From Cyanobacteria bacterium UBA6446 (GTDB lineage: Bacteria > Cyanobacteriota > Vampirovibrionia > Gastranaerophilales > Gastranaerophilaceae), in assembly GCA_002438405.1 (NCBI GenBank), contig DJOE01000006.1:1-64000 (forward strand): 64,000 nt of DNA. The letters are read 5' to 3'. This document shows, piece by piece, positions 9,161 to 17,381 of the stretch. The translations under genes and the position numbers were made by a program. The notes under the pieces are model-generated. The model did not search any database and was not told the DNA's origin. It worked only from the letters and a program-made list of their open reading frames with translations. Positions within the stretch are counted from its first letter, which is position 1, and each line of letters starts with the position of its first letter.

Positions 9161-9541
9161 AGTTTTTCTACCCTCACCCTTTGTAAAGAAACACTAGCGG
9201 AACCAACGAAGAAATGAGGTATGTGAAACAGCGTGCCATATGGCTGAGTTAGTGTGGGTAACAGCTTTATTTCTAATTTAAGATTACGACGTCACTCCAT
9301 ATTAACTGCTCTAAAATTTGCTCGGCTTGTTTTCCTCTCGTAATGACATATAAAAAAAGAAATGTCATTGTGTATCACCAAGTGTGAAATTTTCATTACG
9401 AAGTGACGTAACAATCCATAGCACTGGGATACTAAGTTATGAAAGTCTTCAGCTAAAACATCAGTATAATATTGTTTTTCCTTCTCTTTGTGATAGAAAA
9501 AATATACAAGAACAAAAAAATATTTATGCTAAAATTCAAAT
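9161..9541. other. Gene-free interval with candidate structured RNA and dispersed-repeat-like sequence
   Basis: No ORF is supported. The left part (about 9172-9262) has higher GC and nested complementarity: TACCCTCAC near 9172 can pair with GTGTGGGTA near 9253, and an internal hairpin is built on the palindrome GCCATATGGC flanked by CAGC/GCTG. The right part (about 9285-9430) has two imperfect, inverted elements around TTACGACGTCACT and CATTACGAAGTGACGTAACAATCCA. These resemble small palindromic intergenic repeats found dispersed in many bacterial genomes. Only one copy is seen here, so this is a description rather than a family assignment. Confidence 0.4.
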
Positions 9542-10042
9542 ATGAGAAAATGTAAAAGTTTTTTGCCAAGTATAGATGAAAACTCCAAAATCCTTGTACT
9601 GGGTTCAATGCCTGGGATTAAATCATTAGACGAACAACAATATTATGCACACCCTCAAAACAGATTTTGGGAATTGATGGGAATGATTTGCGATTATAAT
9701 AATTTACCTAGCCAAGAATATACAAACAAATTACAAATTTTATTATCTAATAAAATCGCACTTTGGGACGTTATACAATCTTGCAATCGTGATGGAAGCT
9801 TAGATTCTAACATACAAAACGAAAAACCTAACAATATTCACAAATTACTAAACCAATTCAAAAATATCGAAATAATTTGCTTAAACGGAAATAAATCATA
9901 CTCTGCATTCAAAAAGTATTTTCCAAAGCTCCTTGAAAAATACAAATGCTACAAATTACCCTCAACAAGCCCCGCTAATGCAAGATACCGATTAGAAGAT
10001 TTGTACAAAAAATGGAATAATGTAATAATTCATAGGTATTAG
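9542..10042 (+). CDS. DNA-deoxyinosine (hypoxanthine) glycosylase, uracil-DNA glycosylase superfamily
   Basis: A 166-residue single-domain protein. The active-site segment LGSMPGIKSLDEQQYYAHPQ is followed by NRFW, characteristic of the hypoxanthine-DNA glycosylase branch of the UDG superfamily. IALWDVIQSCNRDGSLDSNI and the C-terminal PSTSPANA loop (DNA-intercalating motif II) also fit. It would excise deaminated adenine, and perhaps uracil, for base-excision repair. It is monocistronic. Its stop lies immediately next to the left copy of the 25-bp repeat that bounds the autotransporter island. Confidence 0.82.
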   Translation: MRKCKSFLPSIDENSKILVLGSMPGIKSLDEQQYYAHPQNRFWELMGMICDYNNLPSQEYTNKLQILLSNKIALWDVIQSCNRDGSLDSNIQNEKPNNIHKLLNQFKNIEIICLNGNKSYSAFKKYFPKLLEKYKCYKLPSTSPANARYRLEDLYKKWNNVIIHRY

Positions 10043-10063
10043 GCTCTGATTTTAATTGTTCTA
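10039..10063. repeat. Left copy of a 25-bp exact direct repeat bounding the autotransporter island
   Basis: The 25 bases match 16146-16170 exactly; the flanking bases differ on both sides. The repeat opens TTAGGCTCTGATTTTAATTG. In the right copy it includes the downstream arm of a terminator hairpin. Here the matching upstream arm is absent, so this copy is only half of that structure. That asymmetry suggests the copy was created or truncated by recombination. It overlaps the last bases of the glycosylase gene. Confidence 0.75.
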
Positions 10064-10150
10064 CCGTTTATTTGCGAAATCGTAGATTGTAAATTTGAAA
10101 AGGCATTTCCACAAATGTTTGTGCTTTTTACTCTCTCAAAAATATATTAT

Positions 10151-10169
10151 CTAACTGATGAGCAGTTAG
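10151..10169 (-). terminator. Hairpin downstream of the autotransporter operon
   Basis: A perfect 7-bp stem CTAACTG/CAGTTAG with a 5-nt loop, just after the stop of the 136-residue minus-strand gene. The minus-strand sequence after it is AT-rich and reaches a short T run at about 10139-10143. It is probably the transcription end of the autotransporter/136-aa operon, although the T tract is not immediate. Confidence 0.45.
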
Positions 10170-10176
10170 AATTATC

Positions 10177-10587
10177 CTATGAATACATTTTACTTTTCCA
10201 CTCTGGCAATGAAGAATATAACCATTCTAATTTAATTGTTTTATAATTTTTTATTTGTTGTTTATATTTATTTGCAATCTTAACTACTCGTTTAATAAAA
10301 TGAAACTTTGACTCAAAAATAGGTACTTGGATATACTCAGTTTTAAAATTTTTAAGCCTATAATTACAAAGAAAAGAAGCTTTAAGCCTATTTTGTTTCT
10401 TGGAATCTAATAATATATGAACAGAATTACTTTCTTGTTCTTTTACAAAATTAGATAACATTTCCAATTGTTTTGAACTAAGACTATCTAACAAAATTTT
10501 TTGTACTTTTGTATCTATAACATGTAACCCATTAAATGAATATTGTCGATAAGACGTATTTGAAAAACTTTGCTTCTGAATTTTCAT
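10177..10587 (-). CDS. Hypothetical basic protein downstream of the autotransporter
   Basis: 136 residues, Lys-rich, with no signal peptide or transmembrane segment. No family was recognised. A helical mid-section (LSSKQLEMLSNFVKEQ) is followed by mixed alpha/beta sequence with YIQVPIFESKFHFIKRVVKI. It begins 8 nt after the autotransporter stop, so it is almost certainly in the same operon and inside the 25-bp-repeat-bounded island. It might help control or export the autotransporter, but that is only suggested by position. Confidence 0.5.
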   Translation of the reverse strand: MKIQKQSFSNTSYRQYSFNGLHVIDTKVQKILLDSLSSKQLEMLSNFVKEQESNSVHILLDSKKQNRLKASFLCNYRLKNFKTEYIQVPIFESKFHFIKRVVKIANKYKQQIKNYKTIKLEWLYSSLPEWKSKMYS

Positions 10588-10595
10588 AAATTTTC

Positions 10596-13500
10596 TTATA
10601 TTGTTCCCTTTGTTTCAGTTAAAGCTTTTAAAACGTGTTTTGTACCGTTTTGAACTCTTTCAATTGGCTTCTTATCTTTTCCTAGTGTCCACTTAAAACC
10701 AAAAGTCAATGCAATACCGTTTCTACCACCATTTCTCAGCATTGCTTGTAAAAATCCGCTACATTTATCATTCCAAATTTTTTGCAAACCTACACCGTAT
10801 TCGACATAAGGTTTTATACTCATTTCCGGCAAACGAACATTATCTGCAGTAAATTTTGTTTCGTTTAAAATATTCCAGACCATACCAACACTTGCATAAG
10901 GTTGCCACCCCTTACCAACATTTCCCATAAATTTGATACTCGGGTGAAGCTGTATAGAATGTAATGGGTCAGAAGATATTTTTACACCTGCCGCATTTGT
11001 GTAATCAAAGGTATTTACATAAGTGTATGCCATTAATATAGATGGTTGAATAATAAATTTACCATTATTAAACTCAAAATTGTAACCGGTTTTACTCCCA
11101 ATGCCTGCCATTAATGTAGTATAATTTTCTTTGCCATACATTGTACTAGATTCGCCATTACTTGCACCGGCATTTACTGTTAATGCTGTAAAGAAATCTC
11201 CATGATAAAAAGATTGAGTTAAACCTAATATTCCTCCGTTTGTAGTTGTTGAAACACCTGAATAGCTTTGAGAAGTTCCATTGTAGCCGATATATGGAGT
11301 AGTTACTGTTCCCCAACCTCGTTTAAGCTGTCTAAAATTACTGTCACCACCTATTAATGCTCCATACGATTGAACATCAACTTTTGGACCATTAGACAAA
11401 CCGACACTTTCAAAATTTGCGTATGGTTGATACCAAATACCACCAATTTGCGGATATTCATTTTCGTATCGCATTGATTGAGCTTCTGCAATCGCATATT
11501 TATTAGCCAACATTCTAATTCTTCTTGGCAATGGCATAAATGAATAATCGGCATGTCTAAATGCATAATTAAATGTTTCATTTACAACAGAATATGCTCC
11601 AACTTGAGAATTTACTGCCCCTGATAGTACAGCAGGGTTGAAATCAGCTGAATTTTTTCCGCCACCACGAGAAAATAAGAAATTCCCGTTGTTCGGATTA
11701 TAACTTACATCATATTTGTATATTGGGGCAAATGCTGTTGTTTGATATTGATTGTTAACGTCTTTACCTACTGTTGATACATCTGTTTGAACTTTATCTT
11801 TAAAACTATCATAGGCAAACGAAATATATGTCTTTTCACTTACAGAATCAGATAACAAATTAATTCCCTTAACATTTATACGTCCGTTCACAACAGTTGT
11901 TGACGGAAGTCTATCCATTAAAGAATTCTTTAAATCTGCATCTAACAAAAGATTAACGTTTCCATTTATTTTAAATGAATTTGCTGATAAATTATTAATA
12001 TTATTGTTAATTAAGTTTAATGTTCCTGAATTTATATTCACATCATTAAACATATTTTTAGTATTTGTTGCTAAAACATTTAATGTTTGACTATTTGTAT
12101 CTAGAACACCTTTAACAACTGCCCCATCTAACATAGTAAAACTGTCACCTACAACTTTTGTAGCCCCAAGTCCTGAAATTTCTTTATCCAATATTCCTGA
12201 TAAATTTAATGTTCCAGAATTGTTTATAGTACCTGTTAAGTTACTTGCATTTGCAACTACCTCACCATTATTTGTTAAATCTCCAATATTTGCACCAACT
12301 GTTAATTCCCCAGAACTATTAACATTAACTTTTTGAGAAATTTCGGCATTATTTTTCACAACATCAAGAATGTTTGTTGAACCATTTCCAGTAATTTCTT
12401 TTTCAATGTCACCTGCCCCCAAATTTAAAGTGCCGTTATTAATTAAAGCAACATCTAAATTATTTGCATCAATCTCTAAAATACCGGTATTTGTTGCTGT
12501 TGTTCCTGTAATTTTACCATCAATAACATTATTATTTACAAAATTTAAATTGCCACCATTATTTGTAATAACAGTTTCATTTCCCTTGAGTTTTATATCA
12601 GAAATATTTAAGGTTGAACCTGAATTCACAACAAAAGACGTTTTTCCATCTAAATCTAATTCCGATAAAACAAGTTCTCCCAAAAAGTCTTTTTTTGTTG
12701 CTCCGACAATATTTAAGTTTTTGTATGTTGAACCGAGATTATCTGATACTTTATAATTTGCAGAAGTTTTATTGCCGTGAGAATCCTCGTCAAAAAGATT
12801 AAATGTTTTATCCAAAATATTACCGTCAGAATCTTTTAGTTCGGTATTAGTTAATGCAACTAATGCATCAGATATTGTTGCAACTGTATTAGTTTCAATT
12901 TTAGTAACTTTTATATTAAGACTGTCATTTGTTGTATTCGTTTTGCCCAGTCCTAATGTTCCATAAATATCTTTTGTAGTTGTAATACCGCCAAAAACAT
13001 CTTTATAATTAGCAGTTGCTGTCAGGTCTTTATATTCAACATTAACAATTTCCCATATTTTCTTCTCTACAGTTGACTTTAAATTATCACTCAACGCAAG
13101 TTGTAAATTATCAGTATTATCATTGTTTTGGATTATTTGAATTTTTAGATTTTTATCCAAAATATCATCAATAGAATTTCCTACAAAATTCAAACTGTCA
13201 AGAGTTATAGAACCACCTGAAGAGGTTTTTGTCGTAAATCCGTCTGCGATTTTATCACCTATTGTGTATTCCGACTTGCTACCATTTACTTTTGACAAAT
13301 CTAAATCAATTTTATATTTTGCACTTGCATCTGAATTCAGTGAATTAAATTCTGAAAAACTTTGAATTACTCCATCTGCGGTATCAATAACAACATTTTC
13401 ACCAACTGTAACATTTGCCCCACCTTTAATGTCAGCTTTATCAAAAAGTTGAATTGTACCTGTAGAATCTCCAGTTAATGAAACATTATAACCGTTTGCA

Positions 13501-16001
13501 CCATTAATATAATCATTTAATAATATTTTACCGTTTGTTGTTGCATTTAATGTAAGAGTTTTTCCTGATGTAGCAACATTAATTGCTTCGTAATTCTTAA
13601 TTACCCCACCATCAGTTGAAACATAGTTGCCTGTAAATTCAGTCCTGCCGTTATTATTTGCGTTAATTACTAAATCTTGTCTTGTATATATAGCACCACC
13701 TGCTGCATTGCTTCCGCCATCAGATATTGCATAATTGTTTTTGAAAACAGAATTGTTTATCGCTTTGATAGTTGCAGTATTACTAATTGCTCCACCATAA
13801 GCACCCTTTGAAGAATCTGTCGACCTTGTTTTAGCATAATTGTTTTCAAATTTACCATTTATAGAGTCAATAATTGCATTTGTATAATAACTGTGAGATT
13901 TTTCATAAAAGTTTGATATTGCCCCTCCATAAGCATTATTTTTATTTGATACAACATAATTTCCATTAAAATTAGCTTTGATGTTTCCGATTCGAGCAAT
14001 ATCATTTCCCTCTGAACTTTCAACATAATTTGCAATAGCACCGCCGTTTGCTGTAAGTTCTTCTGATTGTGCATAATTGTTTTCATAAGTTCCTAAAATT
14101 GCATTTTCGGTAGAGATAATATTATTATTTTCATCAAGAGTATAACCAATTCCTACAAAAGCATTCCCAAGCCCGTAAACAGAGTTGGAAATTACACCCC
14201 CACTTGCTCCCATTATTTTAGAGTTTGAAACAACAGAATTACCAACATATTTGCCATTTATACTCTTGATAATAGCAGAACCTTGACAAGATTGGATTGA
14301 ATTTGCAATAATTGCACCTGAAACAGGTCTGCCATTCAATGCTTTTGAAGAATCAAAAGATGCTGATGTATTTTTACTTTCTAAATAATTATTAGAAACA
14401 TTTTCTAAATTTATATCTCCAAGACTTACTACCGTGTTTTTTATTTTCGAACCACCATAAAGAAAATTATAAATAATTCCCCCACGAGCATTATCATTAC
14501 AATCAACAGCAACTAAACTGTTGTCGCTGATATCTTTAACTGTTATGTTTCCATTTTTTGATATAACATTAGCAGTTTCCAATGCCGATCTGAATAATAA
14601 CGAAGTAATATTCGTTGCTGTTACGCTATTTCTATAAATTTGATCTACGTTAAGATTCTCTATATTAGATGAAATTGTTGAATCTGAACCTATCGGCGAC
14701 TCTATTAAATACAATATAAAGCCGATAGCAGAAGAGTTTTCATTTCCTATAATTTTGTTATTATTAACTTTGCCAATAGTTATGTCCTTAACATTTGTAC
14801 CTTGAAGCTTTATTACTCCGCCACGCATAAGATTTGTTTCAATGTTGTTATTAGAAACAGAATCTATTGAAATTGAATTAATATTTCCCGAAGTGTTTGT
14901 AATTAACCCGTTAAAATCTGTTGCCGTTATAATGTTTCTTTCTATTTGACCAATTTTAAGCTTATCTTCAATCGTTCCATTGCCGTTGTATATTAACGCA
15001 CCATTAATTGCCGAATTTGAGTGAATTTTATTATCAACAAAAGAATCAATCTGTAAATCCTTTATTGTTCCACTTTGATTGTATATTAATCCACCATTTA
15101 GACTAAAATTAGAACTAATTGTATTATCTGAAAGAGAATTAATTTTCAATGAATCTATCGTTCCGCTTTTATTGTATATTAATCCACCTTGAATTGAACT
15201 TTCAGAAGAAGTTATAGTATTCTTGTTTACTTCATTCCAATTTATGGATTGAATACTGCTCCCTTCATTGTTCAAAACTCCGCCGTTTATATAACCATTT
15301 GCATTAATTTTATTTTCTTTTACATCGCCTTTCAAACTCAATTCGCCAAAAGGATTTTGAGTTCTTCTATTGTATATCAATCCACCAGTAAGTGTTCCCG
15401 TTGAAGTTATTTGGTTATCTATTAAATTTGTTATAATCCCTCTGGATTTTGCCGAATCCAAATTTATAATTCCACCATAAATACTTTGATTAGTCTCAAC
15501 TCTGCTTGAAGATACACTAACATTGTTTAAAGTTGCATCACAACCTTTTAAAAATAAAGCAGAACCATTTGGGTAGTTCGCTGTTGTTCTGCCACTAATA
15601 TCAACATTCTCCAATGATATAGTCGCATCTATATTATTTATATTTATGCTTGCATTCTTTCCCTCATATTTTAAGTTTTTAAGAGCTAGGCTTGAATTTT
15701 TTACAAATGTAAACTTGGAATCCTTTTCGTTTATTAATTTTTTCCCCTTACCATCAATTTCAATCGCATTAGCCCCGATAGGAATAGTATTATTAGGTTT
15801 CGAACTCGAAATATCAATATCATTTGCAAATTGTATTTTAGTAGGTTCAGTAGCTTTTGTTATCACTTGTTGCAACTCTTCACCTTTTGACACCGTAATA
15901 TCTTTAGCAACAGCGAAATTATTAACACTCAGCATAAGTGATAATATGGCAGAATATAGCAATATTTTACTTTTATTTCGTCCAATTTTAAGCTTCTTCA
16001 T
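10596..16001 (-). CDS. Large autotransporter-like outer-membrane protein
   Basis: About 1800 residues. A basic n-region and hydrophobic signal peptide (ILLYSAILSLMLSVNNFAVA) are followed by a very long Asn/Ser/Gly-rich passenger of predicted parallel beta-helix character. The passenger includes ~31-residue repeats built on GGLIYNKSGTI-like units. The last ~280 residues have the alternating aromatic strands of an autotransporter beta-barrel, ending with ALTFGFKWTLG. After the barrel comes an unusual basic tail of ~27 residues (DKKPIERVQNGTKHVLKALT), whereas barrels normally end at an aromatic residue. The ATG at 15999-16001, next to the signal sequence, is preferred over an upstream TTG. It likely acts as an adhesin or surface protein; the ligand is unknown. 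Confidence 0.8.
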   Translation of the reverse strand: MKKLKIGRNKSKILLYSAILSLMLSVNNFAVAKDITVSKGEELQQVITKATEPTKIQFANDIDISSSKPNNTIPIGANAIEIDGKGKKLINEKDSKFTFVKNSSLALKNLKYEGKNASININNIDATISLENVDISGRTTANYPNGSALFLKGCDATLNNVSVSSSRVETNQSIYGGIINLDSAKSRGIITNLIDNQITSTGTLTGGLIYNRRTQNPFGELSLKGDVKENKINANGYINGGVLNNEGSSIQSINWNEVNKNTITSSESSIQGGLIYNKSGTIDSLKINSLSDNTISSNFSLNGGLIYNQSGTIKDLQIDSFVDNKIHSNSAINGALIYNGNGTIEDKLKIGQIERNIITATDFNGLITNTSGNINSISIDSVSNNNIETNLMRGGVIKLQGTNVKDITIGKVNNNKIIGNENSSAIGFILYLIESPIGSDSTISSNIENLNVDQIYRNSVTATNITSLLFRSALETANVISKNGNITVKDISDNSLVAVDCNDNARGGIIYNFLYGGSKIKNTVVSLGDINLENVSNNYLESKNTSASFDSSKALNGRPVSGAIIANSIQSCQGSAIIKSINGKYVGNSVVSNSKIMGASGGVISNSVYGLGNAFVGIGYTLDENNNIISTENAILGTYENNYAQSEELTANGGAIANYVESSEGNDIARIGNIKANFNGNYVVSNKNNAYGGAISNFYEKSHSYYTNAIIDSINGKFENNYAKTRSTDSSKGAYGGAISNTATIKAINNSVFKNNYAISDGGSNAAGGAIYTRQDLVINANNNGRTEFTGNYVSTDGGVIKNYEAINVATSGKTLTLNATTNGKILLNDYINGANGYNVSLTGDSTGTIQLFDKADIKGGANVTVGENVVIDTADGVIQSFSEFNSLNSDASAKYKIDLDLSKVNGSKSEYTIGDKIADGFTTKTSSGGSITLDSLNFVGNSIDDILDKNLKIQIIQNNDNTDNLQLALSDNLKSTVEKKIWEIVNVEYKDLTATANYKDVFGGITTTKDIYGTLGLGKTNTTNDSLNIKVTKIETNTVATISDALVALTNTELKDSDGNILDKTFNLFDEDSHGNKTSANYKVSDNLGSTYKNLNIVGATKKDFLGELVLSELDLDGKTSFVVNSGSTLNISDIKLKGNETVITNNGGNLNFVNNNVIDGKITGTTATNTGILEIDANNLDVALINNGTLNLGAGDIEKEITGNGSTNILDVVKNNAEISQKVNVNSSGELTVGANIGDLTNNGEVVANASNLTGTINNSGTLNLSGILDKEISGLGATKVVGDSFTMLDGAVVKGVLDTNSQTLNVLATNTKNMFNDVNINSGTLNLINNNINNLSANSFKINGNVNLLLDADLKNSLMDRLPSTTVVNGRINVKGINLLSDSVSEKTYISFAYDSFKDKVQTDVSTVGKDVNNQYQTTAFAPIYKYDVSYNPNNGNFLFSRGGGKNSADFNPAVLSGAVNSQVGAYSVVNETFNYAFRHADYSFMPLPRRIRMLANKYAIAEAQSMRYENEYPQIGGIWYQPYANFESVGLSNGPKVDVQSYGALIGGDSNFRQLKRGWGTVTTPYIGYNGTSQSYSGVSTTTNGGILGLTQSFYHGDFFTALTVNAGASNGESSTMYGKENYTTLMAGIGSKTGYNFEFNNGKFIIQPSILMAYTYVNTFDYTNAAGVKISSDPLHSIQLHPSIKFMGNVGKGWQPYASVGMVWNILNETKFTADNVRLPEMSIKPYVEYGVGLQKIWNDKCSGFLQAMLRNGGRNGIALTFGFKWTLGKDKKPIERVQNGTKHVLKALTETKGTI
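14960..15200. repeat. In-frame ~93-bp tandem repeats in the autotransporter passenger
   Basis: Three related copies starting near 14971, 15064 and 15157 share a core of the form ATYGTTCC...GTATATTAAT.CACC on the plus strand. They encode ~31-residue units with GLIYNxSGTI. The even spacing and higher DNA identity than elsewhere in the gene indicate internal duplication of one beta-helix rung set. Confidence 0.6.
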
Positions 16002-16123
16002 ACTACTATTAGTATAACTCAAATAACTTCGAGAAAACAAAAATTTAAAATTAAAAAAGAGATTACAGAAGTTGGGTTCGTCTAATTCAAGTCAGCAATA
16101 ATTTCTTCAAAGAATGAAGCCTT

Positions 16124-16189
16124 GAAAGCCACTAAAAAAGAGCCCTTAGGCTCTGATTTTAATTGTTCTAGTTGTTTTAAATGGTGGAC
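16124..16189 (-). other. Scar copy A: minus-strand terminator plus tRNA 3'-end-like sequence
   Basis: Read on the minus strand, the sequence TCCACCA (16181-16187) is followed by a hairpin AGAGCC-TAAG-GGCTCT (16140-16155) with a T6 tract, then AGTGGCTTTC. The 21-bp outer part (16124-16144) is identical in copy B at 16635-16655. Both copies also share TTTTAAATGGTGGAC (plus strand) at the tRNA-end side. The sequence beyond TCCACCA has GTTCGAG but cannot fold into a proper T-arm and acceptor, so it is not a functional tRNA. It looks like the edge of an old integration at a tRNA 3' end. Confidence 0.55.
16146..16170. repeat. Right copy of the 25-bp exact direct repeat
   Basis: Identical to 10039-10063. 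It spans the distal arm of the copy A terminator and the following AT-rich bases. Together the two copies enclose about 6.1 kb containing the autotransporter and its small partner gene. Confidence 0.75.
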
Positions 16190-16353
16190 ATTAAGAGTCA
16201 AAACTCGAACTTTTTAGACAAAATAAAAATTCTTGTGAATAATTTTAGCCAATATGAAATTTTAGAAGTTATAAAAAATTTATTCGAGATAAAAAAATTA
16301 ATTTCTGAAACATAAATTTTTGACATAGAAAAATTTCTCATTAAAAATTTTTT

Positions 16354-16587
16354 ATGAAAATCAGAAAAGATGTTGGCTTAATTATAAAATTTGATGATGT
16401 TGAGTATTCAAAAGAAGAATGTGCTTCTTTATATCAACAATTTTTTGAACTTCTTTGCGAAGTAGCAAAATACAAGTATTGTCCGAAAAATATTGGAAAA
16501 ATATTGGCGGATGCTGTTTTTGAACGAAAAAAGCAGACGTCTAAAGAGGTTCGAACTTCTAAAACACAAGCAGACAACGAGTTATAG
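16354..16587 (+). CDS. Small hypothetical protein between the two integration scars
   Basis: 77 residues. The segment IKFDDVEYSKEECASLYQQF, continuing FELLCE, resembles the 49-residue prophage early protein at 30983-31132 (FKFEDGEPTKEECVADMAKV, continuing LFLLWE). Both have the pattern F(D/E)DxExxKEECx(9)FxLLxE. This suggests the 490-bp interval between scars A and B is the remnant of a related prophage. No clear ribosome-binding site precedes the ATG, so expression is doubtful. Confidence 0.4.
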   Translation: MKIRKDVGLIIKFDDVEYSKEECASLYQQFFELLCEVAKYKYCPKNIGKILADAVFERKKQTSKEVRTSKTQADNEL

Positions 16588-16634
16588 CGATTTTGTGATT
16601 TTTTGCAAATTTTGACAAAATATGCTAGAACGCA

Positions 16635-16682
16635 GAAAGCCACTAAAAAAGAGCCTTTCGGCTCTTGATTTTAAATGGTGGA
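16635..16682 (-). other. Scar copy B / putative attL: terminator plus tRNA 3' end core
   Basis: On the minus strand the tRNA-like end TCCACCA is followed by TTTAAAATC and then by a good terminator (AAGAGCC-GAAA-GGCTCTT with T6). This is exactly what should follow a tRNA gene on that strand. AAATGGTGGA (plus strand, 16673-16682) is repeated at 34168-34177, where it is the 3' end of the intact tRNA-Ala. The simplest reading is attL, with the host's original tRNA terminator left behind on this side. The shared core is only 10 bp, which is acceptable for a serine integrase but not proof. Confidence 0.6.
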
Positions 16683-16858
16683 CTTTCGGGGACGAACCTC
16701 ACACTTTTATCTAAAAAAATTATTGAAGTTTGCAAAGAAAAAAACAATATTATATTTTTTGAAGTTCTTCAAAATTGGCTTGCTGCTTAGTGTTTAGCCA
16801 GTATTTTAATTTTTAAGTAGAAAATATTCCTTGAAAATATTCCAATTTCAAAAGGAAT

Positions 16859-16884
16859 TGCCCACACATTGAAGCATGGGCAAA
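16859..16884 (-). terminator. Hairpin downstream of the prophage lysis genes
   Basis: TTGCCCA at about 16858-16864 can pair with TGGGCAA at about 16877-16883 around a 12-nt loop, just beyond the endolysin stop (minus strand). The following minus-strand sequence has a short T run. It is a plausible end of the prophage late transcript. Confidence 0.4.
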
Positions 16885-16901
16885 CTATCCAAGAAGTAGA
16901 A

Positions 16902-17381
16902 TCACAAAGTTTTTATAAATTTTTCCATATCGTTCAGCCTATTCAGCCAACCATTCAGAAATTTTTTCTGATTTCCGTATTTCGCAAACTCATAATATTT
17001 TGCTTTTTTCGCTGCAATATATTTTTCCGGGTAGGTGTATTGTGCAGCCTTCAGAAATTCAGTGTTTCTTGTCATTCCTGTTGCTTTCACAACTCCCACA
17101 CCCATATTGACAGCAGTATCAAAACACAGTGCTGCAAATTTCGGTGTCATTTTATCGCAACCAGCTGCAAGCCAATAATTTTTGTAATAAATTTCTTTTA
17201 CTTCTGCATCAGAAATATTTTTTACAGGTTTTGATTGCTGCCCTTTGGCTTTTAAGTATCGGTTGTAAGTGCTTTGTGTAATGCCTTTGTTTGTTGCACC
17301 CCCTTTGTCATCAGGGTCATTGACATAGCCACCTTCCCATTTTAAAACCTGTTTTAAGCATTTTTCAAATAGTTCGTTCAT
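16902..17381 (-). CDS. Phage endolysin, glycoside hydrolase 108 family (N-acetylmuramidase-like)
   Basis: Degrades peptidoglycan for cell lysis. The GH108 active-site signature WEGGYVNDPDDKGGATNKGI starts near residue 15, with E16 the expected catalytic glutamate. A conserved C-terminal PG-binding-3-type region follows (FDTAVNMGVGVVKA, then NGWLNRLNDMEKFI). 159 residues is normal. It overlaps the upstream small membrane protein by 4 nt, forming a lysis cassette. No signal peptide is seen, so release presumably needs a holin. Confidence 0.88.
   Translation of the reverse strand: MNELFEKCLKQVLKWEGGYVNDPDDKGGATNKGITQSTYNRYLKAKGQQSKPVKNISDAEVKEIYYKNYWLAAGCDKMTPKFAALCFDTAVNMGVGVVKATGMTRNTEFLKAAQYTYPEKYIAAKKAKYYEFAKYGNQKKFLNGWLNRLNDMEKFIKTL

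Larger units (their letters stand above)
16041..16353. other. Gene-free junction carrying scar copy A of the tRNA-end sequence
   Basis: It contains the right copy of the 25-bp repeat, a minus-oriented terminator and a tRNA-3'-end-like sequence (all described separately). The remaining bases (about 16190-16353) are AT-rich leader to a small plus-strand ORF. No promoter was confidently recognised. Confidence 0.5.
16588..16901. other. Gene-free left prophage border
   Basis: Holds scar copy B/attL and, at about 16859-16884, a hairpin with stem TTGCCCA/TGGGCAA that may terminate the minus-strand lysis operon. The rest is AT-rich with no supported ORF. The bases right of the putative att core (16683 onward) are taken as phage-derived. 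Confidence 0.5.

Noticed and set aside
12370..12802. Plus-strand ORFs inside the autotransporter gene
   Set aside because: They are antisense shadows of a repetitive, compositionally biased gene with no start signals.
14960..15200. CRISPR array
   Set aside because: The regularly spaced units are in-frame protein repeats of ~93 bp; there are no unique spacers of constant size, and no cas genes in the window.
16173..16220. A tRNA gene at scar copy A, and similarly at 16673-16710
   Set aside because: Only the 3' end (TCCACCA) and a GTTCG word are present; T-arm, anticodon arm and acceptor pairing fail.
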